Position numbers and translations under genes: made by a program. 64,000 nt of DNA from Firm-04 sp045596625 (GTDB taxonomy: Bacteria; Bacillota; Clostridia; Oscillospirales; Ruminococcaceae): the NCBI GenBank assembly GCA_045596625.1, contig JAZOCU010000054.1, positions 124,001 to 188,000 of the forward strand. Reading direction: 5' to 3'. Below the pieces are notes generated by a model that saw only the letters and a list, made by a program, of their open reading frames with translations, ran no database searches and had not been told where the DNA came from. This document shows positions 8,902-15,895 of this stretch, piece after piece. Each line of letters begins with the position of its first letter. Positions within the stretch are counted from its first letter, which is position 1.

Positions 8902-8924
8902 TGATTATGAAAGGAGCTGATACC

Positions 8925-9422
8925 GTGCTGGATTCCTATATACAAACCTACGGCAAACGGCTGTTCGGATTGTGCATCACACTTTGCGGCAATCCGCAGA
9001 ATGCCGAGGATCTATATCAGGAAACATGGCTCAGGGTACTGGAAAAATTCCACCGATACCGCACTGATCACCCTTTTGAACCATGGCTCACTCGTATCTG
9101 TGTGAATCTGTATCGGGATCAGCTTCGACATCAGAAGATCGAGCCTGCCCGAAAGGAGTTTGCAGATAGTGATGAAAACATCGCTTTCTTGGAGCAGATC
9201 CCGGAAAAAACGCCGCCCGATTATGCTGTGCTGCATGAAGCCATCGATCGCTTGCCCGTGAAGCTGCGCACCGCTATCATCTTGTTTTATTTTCATGGAA
9301 TGGATCTGAAACAAACCGCTGCAGCTTTGCACATCCCTCAAGGCACATTAAAATCACGTCTGCATAACGCAAGAATGCAGCTGAGAAAGGAGCTGGAAAA
9401 TGAACCCGATCTACAATTTTGA
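8925..9422 (+). CDS. ECF-family RNA polymerase sigma factor
   Basis: This 165-residue sigma-70-family protein has only regions 2 and 4. Region 2 spans about residues 8-75 (NAEDLYQETWLRVLEKF, then WLTRICVNLYRDQLR); region 4 spans 105-155 (LPVKLRTAIILFYFHGMDLKQTAAALHIPQGTLKSRL, quoted in pieces: LPVKLRTAIILFY and IPQGTLKSRL). The start is the GTG preceded by AAAGGAG; an ATG 24 bases upstream lies within the promoter. It overlaps the next, membrane-protein gene by 23 bases, the arrangement expected for a sigma factor with a membrane partner. No classical zinc-binding anti-sigma domain is visible in that partner. Confidence 0.92.
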   Translation: MLDSYIQTYGKRLFGLCITLCGNPQNAEDLYQETWLRVLEKFHRYRTDHPFEPWLTRICVNLYRDQLRHQKIEPARKEFADSDENIAFLEQIPEKTPPDYAVLHEAIDRLPVKLRTAIILFYFHGMDLKQTAAALHIPQGTLKSRLHNARMQLRKELENEPDLQF

Positions 9423-9714
9423 ACAGAAAGAACCGCCGCAGCTGACCGAAGCCAAGCTGCAGCTTCTTCGGGAACAACGGCAGCTCCGAAGAGCCATTCG
9501 CACACTGCTGTGCAGTGCCGCTATTATGATTCTGGCACTGGTCATATTCGCCGCATTCTCTTTGTATTACGCACCTCTGTTTTCGATCCTTCCCATCATC
9601 ATGATCCTGTATACGGTAGTGGGTGCTGCCATGATCTATTGGGCATTTACTCGCTATGGCTCTTCGCTGCTGCAAAACAGCAGACTATCGTTCAAACATC
9701 AATCAATAGAATAA
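9400..9714 (+). CDS. Small two-span membrane protein, possible sigma-factor partner
   Basis: The protein has 104 residues. Residues 1-35 are cytoplasmic and charged (LREQRQLRRAIRT), followed by two membrane segments at about 36-58 and 63-84. The start is preceded by AAAGGAG and lies within the end of the sigma factor gene. Size, topology and overlap fit a membrane anti-sigma factor or its subunit. I see no HxxxCxxC motif and recognise no named family. Confidence 0.6.
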   Translation: MNPIYNFEQKEPPQLTEAKLQLLREQRQLRRAIRTLLCSAAIMILALVIFAAFSLYYAPLFSILPIIMILYTVVGAAMIYWAFTRYGSSLLQNSRLSFKHQSIE

Positions 9715-9726
9715 GGAGTTGTTATT

Positions 9727-10362
9727 ATGCCAATCGGATTCAGTATTTTCTCCATTTTGTTTGTAATCGTCTTTTTCTTGGCGCTTCTCATTCCGATCCT
9801 TATCGGCACATTTGTCTATAAGGACGCCAAAAAACGTAATATGGATGCTGTACTCTGGACAGTCATTGCCATTTTTGCTCCCGGCTTCATCGGTCTGGTC
9901 ATCTATCTCATCATGCGCAGCAATTATTCTGATCTTCAATGTCCCGGCTGCGCGCAGTCCGTCATCGAATCCTATGCCGTCTGTCCTCACTGCGGATACA
10001 ATCTGCGTGCCCGATGCGTACAATGTGGCAGCAATCTGGAGCCGGGATGGCAAGTCTGCCCCGAATGCGGCACGCCGATCTCCGATGCTGTCCGCAGCAA
10101 TCTTCCCAAAACCGCTTCGAAAAAATCCCCTGCAATTCTGATCGCACTGATCGTGGCAGCAGTGGTTCTGCCGCTGTTGGTCGTGATCGCTTTGTCTGCC
10201 GGATTCGTGTTCAATAAAGTCGGCATGAGTGAACAGGATGCATTCCCTAAAAAATACTATGAAGACGTCTACGAAGATTTCTACGAAGACTTTTACGAAG
10301 AAATGTTGCCCGGCGGTATGCAATTCACCGATCAAACCGACTTTTGGATCGGAAATGAATGA
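9727..10362 (+). CDS. Membrane protein with double zinc-ribbon
   Basis: This 211-residue protein has two membrane segments near the N-terminus (about 5-32 and 40-60), a cytoplasmic double zinc ribbon at about 76-120 (CPGC, CPHC, CVQC, CPEC), a third membrane segment at about 138-162 and an acidic Tyr-rich tail with a repeated YEDFYED motif. AAGGAG precedes the ATG, and the gene follows the small membrane protein by 12 bases. It is the last gene of the sigma operon, before a strong terminator. The zinc ribbon may respond to metal or redox state, or bind the sigma factor; that is inference. Confidence 0.7.
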   Translation: MPIGFSIFSILFVIVFFLALLIPILIGTFVYKDAKKRNMDAVLWTVIAIFAPGFIGLVIYLIMRSNYSDLQCPGCAQSVIESYAVCPHCGYNLRARCVQCGSNLEPGWQVCPECGTPISDAVRSNLPKTASKKSPAILIALIVAAVVLPLLVVIALSAGFVFNKVGMSEQDAFPKKYYEDVYEDFYEDFYEEMLPGGMQFTDQTDFWIGNE

Positions 10363-10375
10363 GCATCCGAAGCAA

Positions 10376-10400
10376 TTGACATAAGCGATGCTTATGTCAA
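10376..10400. repeat. Perfect 11-bp inverted repeat with 3-base centre
   Basis: The arms TTGACATAAGC and GCTTATGTCAA flank GAT. There is no T-run after it, and it sits just before the terminator of the sigma operon. It could be an RNA hairpin protecting the 3-prime end or a protein-binding palindrome. Confidence 0.7.
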
Positions 10401-10411
10401 CCGAACTGCCG

Positions 10412-10450
10412 AAACGTCCGGAGGATAACAAATCCTCCGGACGTTTTATC
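10412..10450 (+). terminator. Strong terminator of the ECF sigma operon
   Basis: A perfect 15-bp stem (arm AAACGTCCGGAGGAT) with a 5-base loop runs into a T-rich end. Confidence 0.9.
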
Positions 10451-10555
10451 GTATTTGCATACCGGCACTTGACTGTTTGTCAGATGCGCTCCGGTTTTTG
10501 GGATATTTTTGTGAAATTGCACAAAAAATTGTCGCAATATTCTACCAAAAGCGAC

Positions 10556-10584
10556 TTGAAACTTCCAAAAAAACAATGTATAAT
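10556..10584 (+). promoter_or_regulatory. Sigma-A promoter for the AraC-family gene
   Basis: TTGAAA and TATAAT are separated by 17 bases, about 70 bases before the start codon. Confidence 0.75.
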
Positions 10585-10655
10585 AGGATATAGGGGGTTA
10601 CAATTTCAATGCAAGTGCCGACATTTTCTATGAATGCCGCACGGAGGAGGGCAAT

Positions 10656-11519
10656 ATGCCACAGTTACCACATGAAACCAACGCCAATCCGCTGGATAAC
10701 CGTGTTATGAAAACACCCAGTGCTACAGCTCGCCGCGCCTTCTTCTATTTGCAGGAGTGCGGCCATCTGAGAGCCGGCAACAGCCACCATACCAGCCGCC
10801 AAAATCTGCAGTCCTTTTTGTTCAACATCGTACTGGACGGCAAAGGTACGCTGGTCTATAACGGGCAGAGCTACCAGCTCGAATACGGCGACTGCTTCTT
10901 TATCGACTGCCGTGCTCCCCATTCTTACCAGAGCGACCTGGACAAGCCGTGGGAAATTATGTGGGTACATTTCAACGGCTGTACCTCGGAAGAGTATTAT
11001 AAGCTGTTTATGGCACAGCTTCCGCCGGTATTTCATCCGGTGAGCAACGCCAAATTCGTTTCGTTGTTACAGGAGCTCCTGCGTCTGAATGCCGAAACCT
11101 ATGCCGACACTGAAATCCTTACCTCCGGTCTGCTCTCGAATCTGCTGACCATGCTGCTGACCGTCAACAGCATCAATGAGGAGGACGATACGGCATTACA
11201 AGCCAAACTCAAAACCGTACTCGCTTATGTAGATGCCAATTTCACCGCCGAGATCAGTCTGGATGACCTTTCCCATCGCTTCTACATCAGCAAATACTAT
11301 CTGACTCGTGAATTTAAGCGAGCCTATGGAGAAACCATCTTCCAACATATCATCGGACTGCGGATCAATTATGCCAAGAGGCTGCTGCGCTTTACCGATA
11401 AATCGGTGGAAGAAATCTCCGAACTCTGCGGATTCAACGATCAGAGCTATTTTTCCAAGCAATTCAAAAAGGCCGAAAACGTCACCTGCCTGGCATTCCG
11501 CCGCCGCTGGAGAGACTGA
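10656..11519 (+). CDS. AraC-family transcriptional regulator
   Basis: This 287-residue regulator has an N-terminal AraC-type cupin sensing domain (about 25-165; LVYNGQSYQLEYGDCFFIDC) and a C-terminal pair of helix-turn-helices (about 185-285; EISLDDLSHRFYISKYYLTR, VEEISELCGFNDQSYFSKQF). GGAGGAGG precedes the ATG. Regulators of this type usually control carbohydrate genes, so the sugar ABC importer about 1.7 kb downstream is the natural target, by inference. It ends only 33 bases before the dpaA middle fragment and may be the last gene of another inserted segment. Confidence 0.9.
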   Translation: MPQLPHETNANPLDNRVMKTPSATARRAFFYLQECGHLRAGNSHHTSRQNLQSFLFNIVLDGKGTLVYNGQSYQLEYGDCFFIDCRAPHSYQSDLDKPWEIMWVHFNGCTSEEYYKLFMAQLPPVFHPVSNAKFVSLLQELLRLNAETYADTEILTSGLLSNLLTMLLTVNSINEEDDTALQAKLKTVLAYVDANFTAEISLDDLSHRFYISKYYLTREFKRAYGETIFQHIIGLRINYAKRLLRFTDKSVEEISELCGFNDQSYFSKQFKKAENVTCLAFRRRWRD

Positions 11520-11552
11520 TCGTCCGATCATTGCGTTGTTTCCTTTTATAAC

Positions 11553-11597
11553 ATGGCACGGATCAAAGTAAATGGCTGCCGTGCCATTTCTTTTTCC
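11553..11597 (+). terminator. Hairpin with T-run after the AraC gene, overlapping dpaA codons
   Basis: A 9-bp stem (ATGGCACGG with CCGTGCCAT) and a 17-base loop are followed by TTTCTTTTTCC. It is placed where an AraC terminator would be expected, yet it lies inside codons that encode conserved DpaA sequence. It may act as a terminator, or the pairing may be incidental. Confidence 0.45.
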
Positions 11598-11729
11598 TCT
11601 CTCGAATCCGAACTGCCGCATTTCCGGCTCATCATCAATACGGTCCCGACTCTCATTCTGGATGCCCATCGGCTTGGTCTGCTTCAGCCAGAGGTGCTGG
11701 TGCTGGATCTTGCCTCGAAGCCGGGCGGG
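11553..11729 (+). pseudogene. dpaA: Dipicolinate synthase subunit A, middle fragment of interrupted dpaA (spoVFA)
   Basis: These 59 codons match the part of DpaA that follows the Rossmann nucleotide-binding motif. The landmarks are ARIKVNGC, the conserved LIINTVPTLIL, and VLVLDLASKPGG. Compared from memory with Bacillus subtilis SpoVFA (about 297 residues), it covers roughly residues 180-238. The frame is open with no decay and stops matching precisely after Lys-Pro-Gly-Gly; the following codons are unrelated. The continuation of the protein is found at 17617. There is no convincing ribosome binding site before the ATG, and the first 170 or so residues of DpaA are absent from the window. DpaA with DpaB makes dipicolinic acid for the spore core in the mother cell. 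Confidence 0.8.
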
Positions 11730-11745
11730 GATGATGTCGCATGCA
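11721..11745 (+). other. Left attachment-like site of the dpaA intervening element
   Basis: This is the junction between dpaA codons and inserted DNA. The core GGGG (11727-11730) is followed at once by the arm ATGATGTCGCATGCA (11731-11745). The reverse complement of this arm recurs at the right end with 13 of 15 matches. Confidence 0.65.
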
Positions 11746-11766
11746 GCATCAGAAAGCAGGTTTGCT

Positions 11767-12444
11767 ATGAAGCATTCTTCTCATAGCTGGCTCTGGCTGA
11801 GCGGAATTTCTCTCATATTGATCGCCGCCGTTATCACACAATCCTATCTCACACCCAATATCCCGCTGCCATCTGTCACCAAGCCTTCCATTAATACCAT
11901 CGCAATCTCTTCCGCAGTCACCACATCGACTACCGCAGCCGAAAGCAATCCTATGGGTACAACACCCGGCCGTAACCGCAATCTCAACACTGCTACTGCC
12001 GAAGAACTGACACACGTTGCAGGCATTGGCGAAGTGCTCGCAAATCGGATCATTGCATACCGAAACCAAGCGGGCGGCTTTACACATCGCGCGCAGCTGC
12101 TGGAGATCGAAGGGATCGGCACTGCATTGCTCGACGCTCTCCTTACTGCGTTTGAGATCCCGAACGAACAAACTCTCACCACATCGGCCGATCCGCCGAC
12201 AGCCCCCGAAGCAGGCAGATATGACTTGAATCTGGTGACAAAAGAAGAACTCCTGCGCATCCGGGGGATGTCACAGGAGCTTGCCGATCAGATTATTGCA
12301 TTGCGGGAACTGATTCACTACTATACCAATGTTTACGAGCTGATGTATATCGAATCACTTTCCGGCACCTATTTCGAGGAAGTCCTCAGGCAGCACTTGT
12401 ATGTAAGCAGTGATAATGCGCCGCAGCAATCATCTCATCCGTGA
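11767..12444 (+). CDS. ComEA-like membrane-anchored protein with two helix-hairpin-helix domains
   Basis: This 225-residue protein has a signal anchor (about residues 7-28), a Ser/Thr/Pro-rich linker, a first helix-hairpin-helix pair at about 77-135 (LNTATAEELTHVAGIGEVLA, LEIEGIGTALL) and a second, more divergent one at about 155-212 (LNLVTKEELLRIRGMSQELA). ComEA binds DNA on the outer face of the membrane during natural transformation; typical ComEA has one such domain, so the duplication is unusual. The ribosome binding site is weak (AGCAGG). The start lies about 35 bases inside the left end of the element. Whether it takes up DNA or binds something else is open. Confidence 0.75.
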   Translation: MKHSSHSWLWLSGISLILIAAVITQSYLTPNIPLPSVTKPSINTIAISSAVTTSTTAAESNPMGTTPGRNRNLNTATAEELTHVAGIGEVLANRIIAYRNQAGGFTHRAQLLEIEGIGTALLDALLTAFEIPNEQTLTTSADPPTAPEAGRYDLNLVTKEELLRIRGMSQELADQIIALRELIHYYTNVYELMYIESLSGTYFEEVLRQHLYVSSDNAPQQSSHP

Positions 12445-12753
12445 TTCGGCTGCAGGATAAAAATCCTCTCCGTCGATCCTGCCGTATTGCCAAGCGTGTG
12501 CAGGACTCTCGCGAACAGCACAAGCACCAACCGGAAGATCGCTCAGCAAATGCAGCGCAGGATCCATTTTGCAAAGCTCTCCGACGCTGATCACAAGTGC
12601 CTCTTCATCGGTATGTGCACAGTCACAAAGAAATTCCCATGCATTATCGCTGAAATGATGGCAAACCAAAGTAACCGGTCTGCCCTCCTCCAGTACATGT
12701 GTACAGGTGAACACAAGCAGATCAGGGCGCTCGCTGAAGGGATAATGTGCCAT
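12430..12753 (-). CDS. Small protein of unknown function (weakly DUF2185-like)
   Basis: This 107-residue soluble protein has the features ILTCTHV-like start (LLVFTCTHVLEEGRPV), HFSDNAWEFLCD and VGELCKMDPALHLLSDLP. The last block recalls DUF2185/immunity-type proteins that report on position or load, but the match is by eye only. The start is the ATG with AAAGGAG about 10 bases upstream; an in-frame GTG is too close to that site. It has its own promoter at 12787-12815. Its end overlaps the end of the convergent ComEA-like gene by 15 bases. Confidence 0.55.
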   Translation of the reverse strand: MAHYPFSERPDLLVFTCTHVLEEGRPVTLVCHHFSDNAWEFLCDCAHTDEEALVISVGELCKMDPALHLLSDLPVGACAVRESPAHAWQYGRIDGEDFYPAAESRMR

Positions 12754-12786
12754 AGATGCCACACTCCTTTACATATTATATAGTAT

Positions 12787-12815
12787 ATCATACAGCAAGG
12801 CGGCATAAAATGCAA
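12787..12815 (-). promoter_or_regulatory. Sigma-A promoter for the small minus-strand gene
   Basis: TTGCAT and TATGAT are separated by 17 bases on the minus strand, about 35 bases before the start codon. Confidence 0.65.
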
Positions 12816-12993
12816 GAGCAAATGGAAAAATCTTCGTAAACAGGCGGAAATCTTGTAACCGAATTGTAACCATTTTAGGAGAAAATGCAATAAAATCCGC
12901 CTTGGAAATGACATTTCGTACAGATTTTAATTCATTATTTTGAAAGTTATTTGTGCGTTATTTACAAATATGATGACAAATCGGTTTTTCAGA

Positions 12994-13022
12994 TTGACTT
13001 TTCGTCGCAATTCGTGTATATT
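12994..13022 (+). promoter_or_regulatory. Sigma-A promoter for the sugar ABC importer
   Basis: TTGACT and TATATT are separated by 17 bases. It gives a leader of about 210 bases before the binding-protein gene. The roughly 180 bases between this promoter and the divergent one at 12787 are AT-rich, and I see no other clear signal there. Confidence 0.6.
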
Positions 13023-13135
13023 TGTAGTATGAAAACATGGCGGCAGACGTGCGTAATGAGGAAGCCTGACACCCCGTTGCCGATCGCCTGCAGCTTATGT
13101 TGATAACCGGCAGTACGAGAAATCGGCTGTACGGT

Positions 13136-13205
13136 GCTGCGTAACCCGCAGCGAAATACAATGCTGCAGCCAATGCAGCACAATTTCAAAGCTGCGAAAC
13201 GCAGC
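13136..13205 (+). repeat. Three consecutive GCTGC/GCAGC mini-hairpins in the importer leader
   Basis: GCTGC pairs with GCAGC across loops of 7, 7 and 5 bases at 13136-13152, 13162-13180 (6-bp stem) and 13191-13205. The array ends about 25 bases before the AAGGAGG of the binding-protein gene. It may stabilise this highly expressed mRNA or be a protein target. Confidence 0.55.
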
Positions 13206-13241
13206 AAAATGCTCGCAGCAAAATTAAGGAGGAAACTTATT

Positions 13242-14681
13242 ATGAACAAGCTGAAGAAGACCCTTGCTCTGATTGCTACTCTGGCAATCGCTTCCACCGC
13301 ATTCGTTGCCTGTGACAAAGATGATTCTTCTTCCACCGGCGACACCTCTAAGGCAGACACTTCCACTTCTGACTCCAAGGCAGAAGATTCCAAGCAGGAA
13401 GATGAAGCTCCCAAGGTTGAGTTTGAGGATTCTGGCGACAAGCTGTCCATCCTCTGCTGGACTCCCGATGACGTTACCAAGATGATCGAGCACTTCGAGG
13501 AGAAGAACCCCGATTACGCTGGCAAGTGCGAATTCGTTAAGATCGGTGACGATGGCGCTTCTGCTCGTGAAGAGTATGTAACCTACTTCGCTTCCGGCGA
13601 TGACGCTGACCTGTTCGTTCTCGAGGCTGACTGGATTCTCGAGTACATCAATGATGATGAGTACACCGCTGCTATGTCCAAGCTGGGCTTCAAGGATTCC
13701 GATTTCGATGGCAACTATGATTACACCATTCAGGTTGGTACCAACGAGGCTGGCGTTCTGAAGGCAGTTTCTTGGCAGGCAACTCCCGGTGCATACGTTT
13801 ACAGAACTTCTCTGGCTGAGGAGTACCTGGGCGTAAAGACTCCCGATGAGATGCAGGCAAAGGTTAAGGACTGGGATACTCTCCAGGCTACCGGTAAAGA
13901 GCTGAGCGAGAAGACCAACGGTAAGGTTTCTATCGTTGATACTCTCGGCGGTATGTGGCAGGTTTACTCCTACAACCGTTCCAGCGCATGGGTTGATGCT
14001 GACAACAAGCTCGTAATCGATGATTACTGCAAGGATTATGCAGACATCGCAAAGAACATGTGGGATAACAACTACGTTACTCACGAGTCTCAGTGGGATG
14101 ATCCCGCTTGGTACAACATCGGTATCAACGGCGATACTCTGGGCTACTTCTTCTGCACATGGTGTCTGGGTACCGGTTCCATGCTGTCCAACGCTTCCGG
14201 CGGTATCAACGAAGACGGTTCCGCTAAGAACGAGGCTGTTTACGGCGACTACAGCATCTGTGCTGGTCCTTCCTTCTATGCATGGGGCGGTTCTTGGCTG
14301 GCTGTTTCTCCTCAGTGCGATAACGGCACCATGGCTCGCGATTTCGTTGAGTTCTTCACCATCAACGAAGAGTCCATGAAGAGCTACGCTCTGTTCAAGA
14401 GTGAGTTCGTTAACAACCCGACCGTTATGAAGGCTATCGTTGACGAAGGTTCCAACAAGAATCCTCTGCTCGGCGGCGCTGATCAGTTCGCAGTTCTGTA
14501 CGATTCTGCTTCCAAGATCGATATGTCCAACATCACCGCTTACGATGCACAGATCAAGAACGCATTCAACAATGCTATCTCCAGCTATGCAAAGGGCGAT
14601 GAGGGCTTCACCACTTACGATGATGCTATGACCGAGTTCAAGAAGGCTGTAGCTCAGATCCCTGGCGTTATCGTTGAGTAA
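13242..14681 (+). CDS. Sugar ABC transporter substrate-binding lipoprotein
   Basis: This 479-residue extracellular binding protein belongs to the carbohydrate-uptake type 1 group. The lipoprotein signal peptide ends in the lipobox AFVAC with Cys at about residue 24, followed by an acidic Ser/Thr/Asp linker to about 55. The mature part has the expected features (LSILCWTPDDVTKMIEHFE, FASGDDADLFVLEADWI). AAGGAGGA precedes the ATG. Codons are strongly biased to a narrow set, fitting high expression. The two permeases follow, but no ATPase gene does; such importers often share an MsmK-type ATPase encoded elsewhere. The sugar is unknown. Confidence 0.92.
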   Translation: MNKLKKTLALIATLAIASTAFVACDKDDSSSTGDTSKADTSTSDSKAEDSKQEDEAPKVEFEDSGDKLSILCWTPDDVTKMIEHFEEKNPDYAGKCEFVKIGDDGASAREEYVTYFASGDDADLFVLEADWILEYINDDEYTAAMSKLGFKDSDFDGNYDYTIQVGTNEAGVLKAVSWQATPGAYVYRTSLAEEYLGVKTPDEMQAKVKDWDTLQATGKELSEKTNGKVSIVDTLGGMWQVYSYNRSSAWVDADNKLVIDDYCKDYADIAKNMWDNNYVTHESQWDDPAWYNIGINGDTLGYFFCTWCLGTGSMLSNASGGINEDGSAKNEAVYGDYSICAGPSFYAWGGSWLAVSPQCDNGTMARDFVEFFTINEESMKSYALFKSEFVNNPTVMKAIVDEGSNKNPLLGGADQFAVLYDSASKIDMSNITAYDAQIKNAFNNAISSYAKGDEGFTTYDDAMTEFKKAVAQIPGVIVE

Positions 14682-14761
14682 TTTCCGTAACCATTGCGGA
14701 CATTCAGACATTGCCAGAAATAACCAATTGAATAATGCCTGAAAAGCATAACCGAATATGT

Positions 14762-14787
14762 GCCTATAGGGCGAAAGCCCTATAGGC
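14762..14787 (+). terminator. Intercistronic hairpin with GAAA tetraloop
   Basis: A perfect 11-bp stem (arm GCCTATAGGGC) is closed by a GAAA tetraloop, then GTATATTTTATT. It lies between the binding-protein gene and the permease genes. It probably stabilises the upstream mRNA or reduces read-through, giving more binding protein than permease. Confidence 0.7.
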
Positions 14788-14842
14788 GTATATTTTATTC
14801 CTGTCCCGCAATTGCTAATTTTTTCTTGAAAGGGTGTGCTGA

Positions 14843-15895
14843 ATGGCTACGGCTGCACAAAGACGGATTAAATCTGTCAGCTACGCGAAGTATGGCTACA
14901 TCTATGTAGCGCCATTCTTTATCGTGTACTCGATCTTTATGCTTTGGCCTCTGATCCAGACCTTCATCCTTGCATTCCATGGTAACGGCTCTGGCGCAGC
15001 GCTGGATAAAGCAGGTACATCGATTAATTGCTTTGTTGGCTTCAGCAATTTCAAAACCATTATTTTCGGTGGTTCTGATTTTGCTTCTATGGGTGTTCAC
15101 GAAGATGTTCTTCGCTGCTTTAAGAACACTCTTATTATCTGGATCGGCAACTTCCTGCCGCAGATCGCACTTTCTCTTTTGCTTGCCGTTTGGTTTACTG
15201 ACCTTCGTGTCAAGATTCCCGGCAAGGGCTTCTTTAAGGTTGTCATGTATATGCCGAATATTATCACGGCTGCCTCAGTTGCAGGCTTGTTCCTCTGCTT
15301 AATGAGTGATTCAGCATATAGTGCTATAAACAATATGCTGTTGAATGATGAAGTGATCAGCGAACCCATTCTCTTCTCCTCTGACAAGTGGATTTCCCGT
15401 GGTATCGTTATGTTCATTCAGGTTTGGATGTGGTTCGGCAATACCATGATCATGCTGATGGCAGGTATTCAGGGTATTAACACTTCCCTGTTCGAAGCTG
15501 CCGAGATTGACGGCGCAAGTTCTGGCCAGACCTTCTGGCGCATTACTTTCCCGCTGCTCAAATCCATTATGGTTTATACTTTGATTACATCTATGATCGG
15601 TGGTCTCCAGATGTTCGATATTCCCTTTATGTATCACACTGGTAACTCAGTCAACCGACATATTGAAACAATCGCAATATTCATTTATAACGCTTTCCAT
15701 GCAAACTTCAAATCGCCCAGCTACGGTTATTCTGCCGCTGCTTCGGTTATTCTCTTCATTATTACCAGTATCCTTGGCGCTATTATCTTCTATATTCAGC
15801 GCGATAAGCACGCCATTGAGATCAAGAAGAAGAGAAAGCAGGCTATGAAGGAAGCTAAGCGTAAGGCTGCACAAGGAGGTGGTCTGGGCTTATGA
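14843..15895 (+). CDS. Sugar ABC transporter permease, MalF/UgpA type
   Basis: This 350-residue inner-membrane permease has six or more membrane segments, starting at about residue 20 (YIYVAPFFIVYSIFMLWPLI). The cytoplasmic EAA loop that contacts the ATPase is clear (EAAEIDGASSGQTFWRITFP). A basic tail ends the protein. AAAGGG precedes the ATG. Its end overlaps the next permease gene by four bases (ATGA), so the two are translationally coupled. Confidence 0.92.
   Translation: MATAAQRRIKSVSYAKYGYIYVAPFFIVYSIFMLWPLIQTFILAFHGNGSGAALDKAGTSINCFVGFSNFKTIIFGGSDFASMGVHEDVLRCFKNTLIIWIGNFLPQIALSLLLAVWFTDLRVKIPGKGFFKVVMYMPNIITAASVAGLFLCLMSDSAYSAINNMLLNDEVISEPILFSSDKWISRGIVMFIQVWMWFGNTMIMLMAGIQGINTSLFEAAEIDGASSGQTFWRITFPLLKSIMVYTLITSMIGGLQMFDIPFMYHTGNSVNRHIETIAIFIYNAFHANFKSPSYGYSAAASVILFIITSILGAIIFYIQRDKHAIEIKKKRKQAMKEAKRKAAQGGGLGL

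Noticed and set aside
8901..8903. ATG as start of the ECF sigma factor
   Set aside because: It falls in the -10 element of the ECF-type promoter and has no ribosome binding site; the GTG at 8925 has AAAGGAG.
10656..11519. AraC gene as the missing N-terminus of DpaA
   Set aside because: It is in the same frame as the middle fragment but is separated by a stop, and it is a complete AraC regulator with cupin and double helix-turn-helix.
13224..14711. 495-codon open frame antisense to the sugar-binding protein
   Set aside because: It is a by-product of the strong codon bias of the real gene: no ribosome binding site, no family resemblance, and the plus-strand product is unmistakable.
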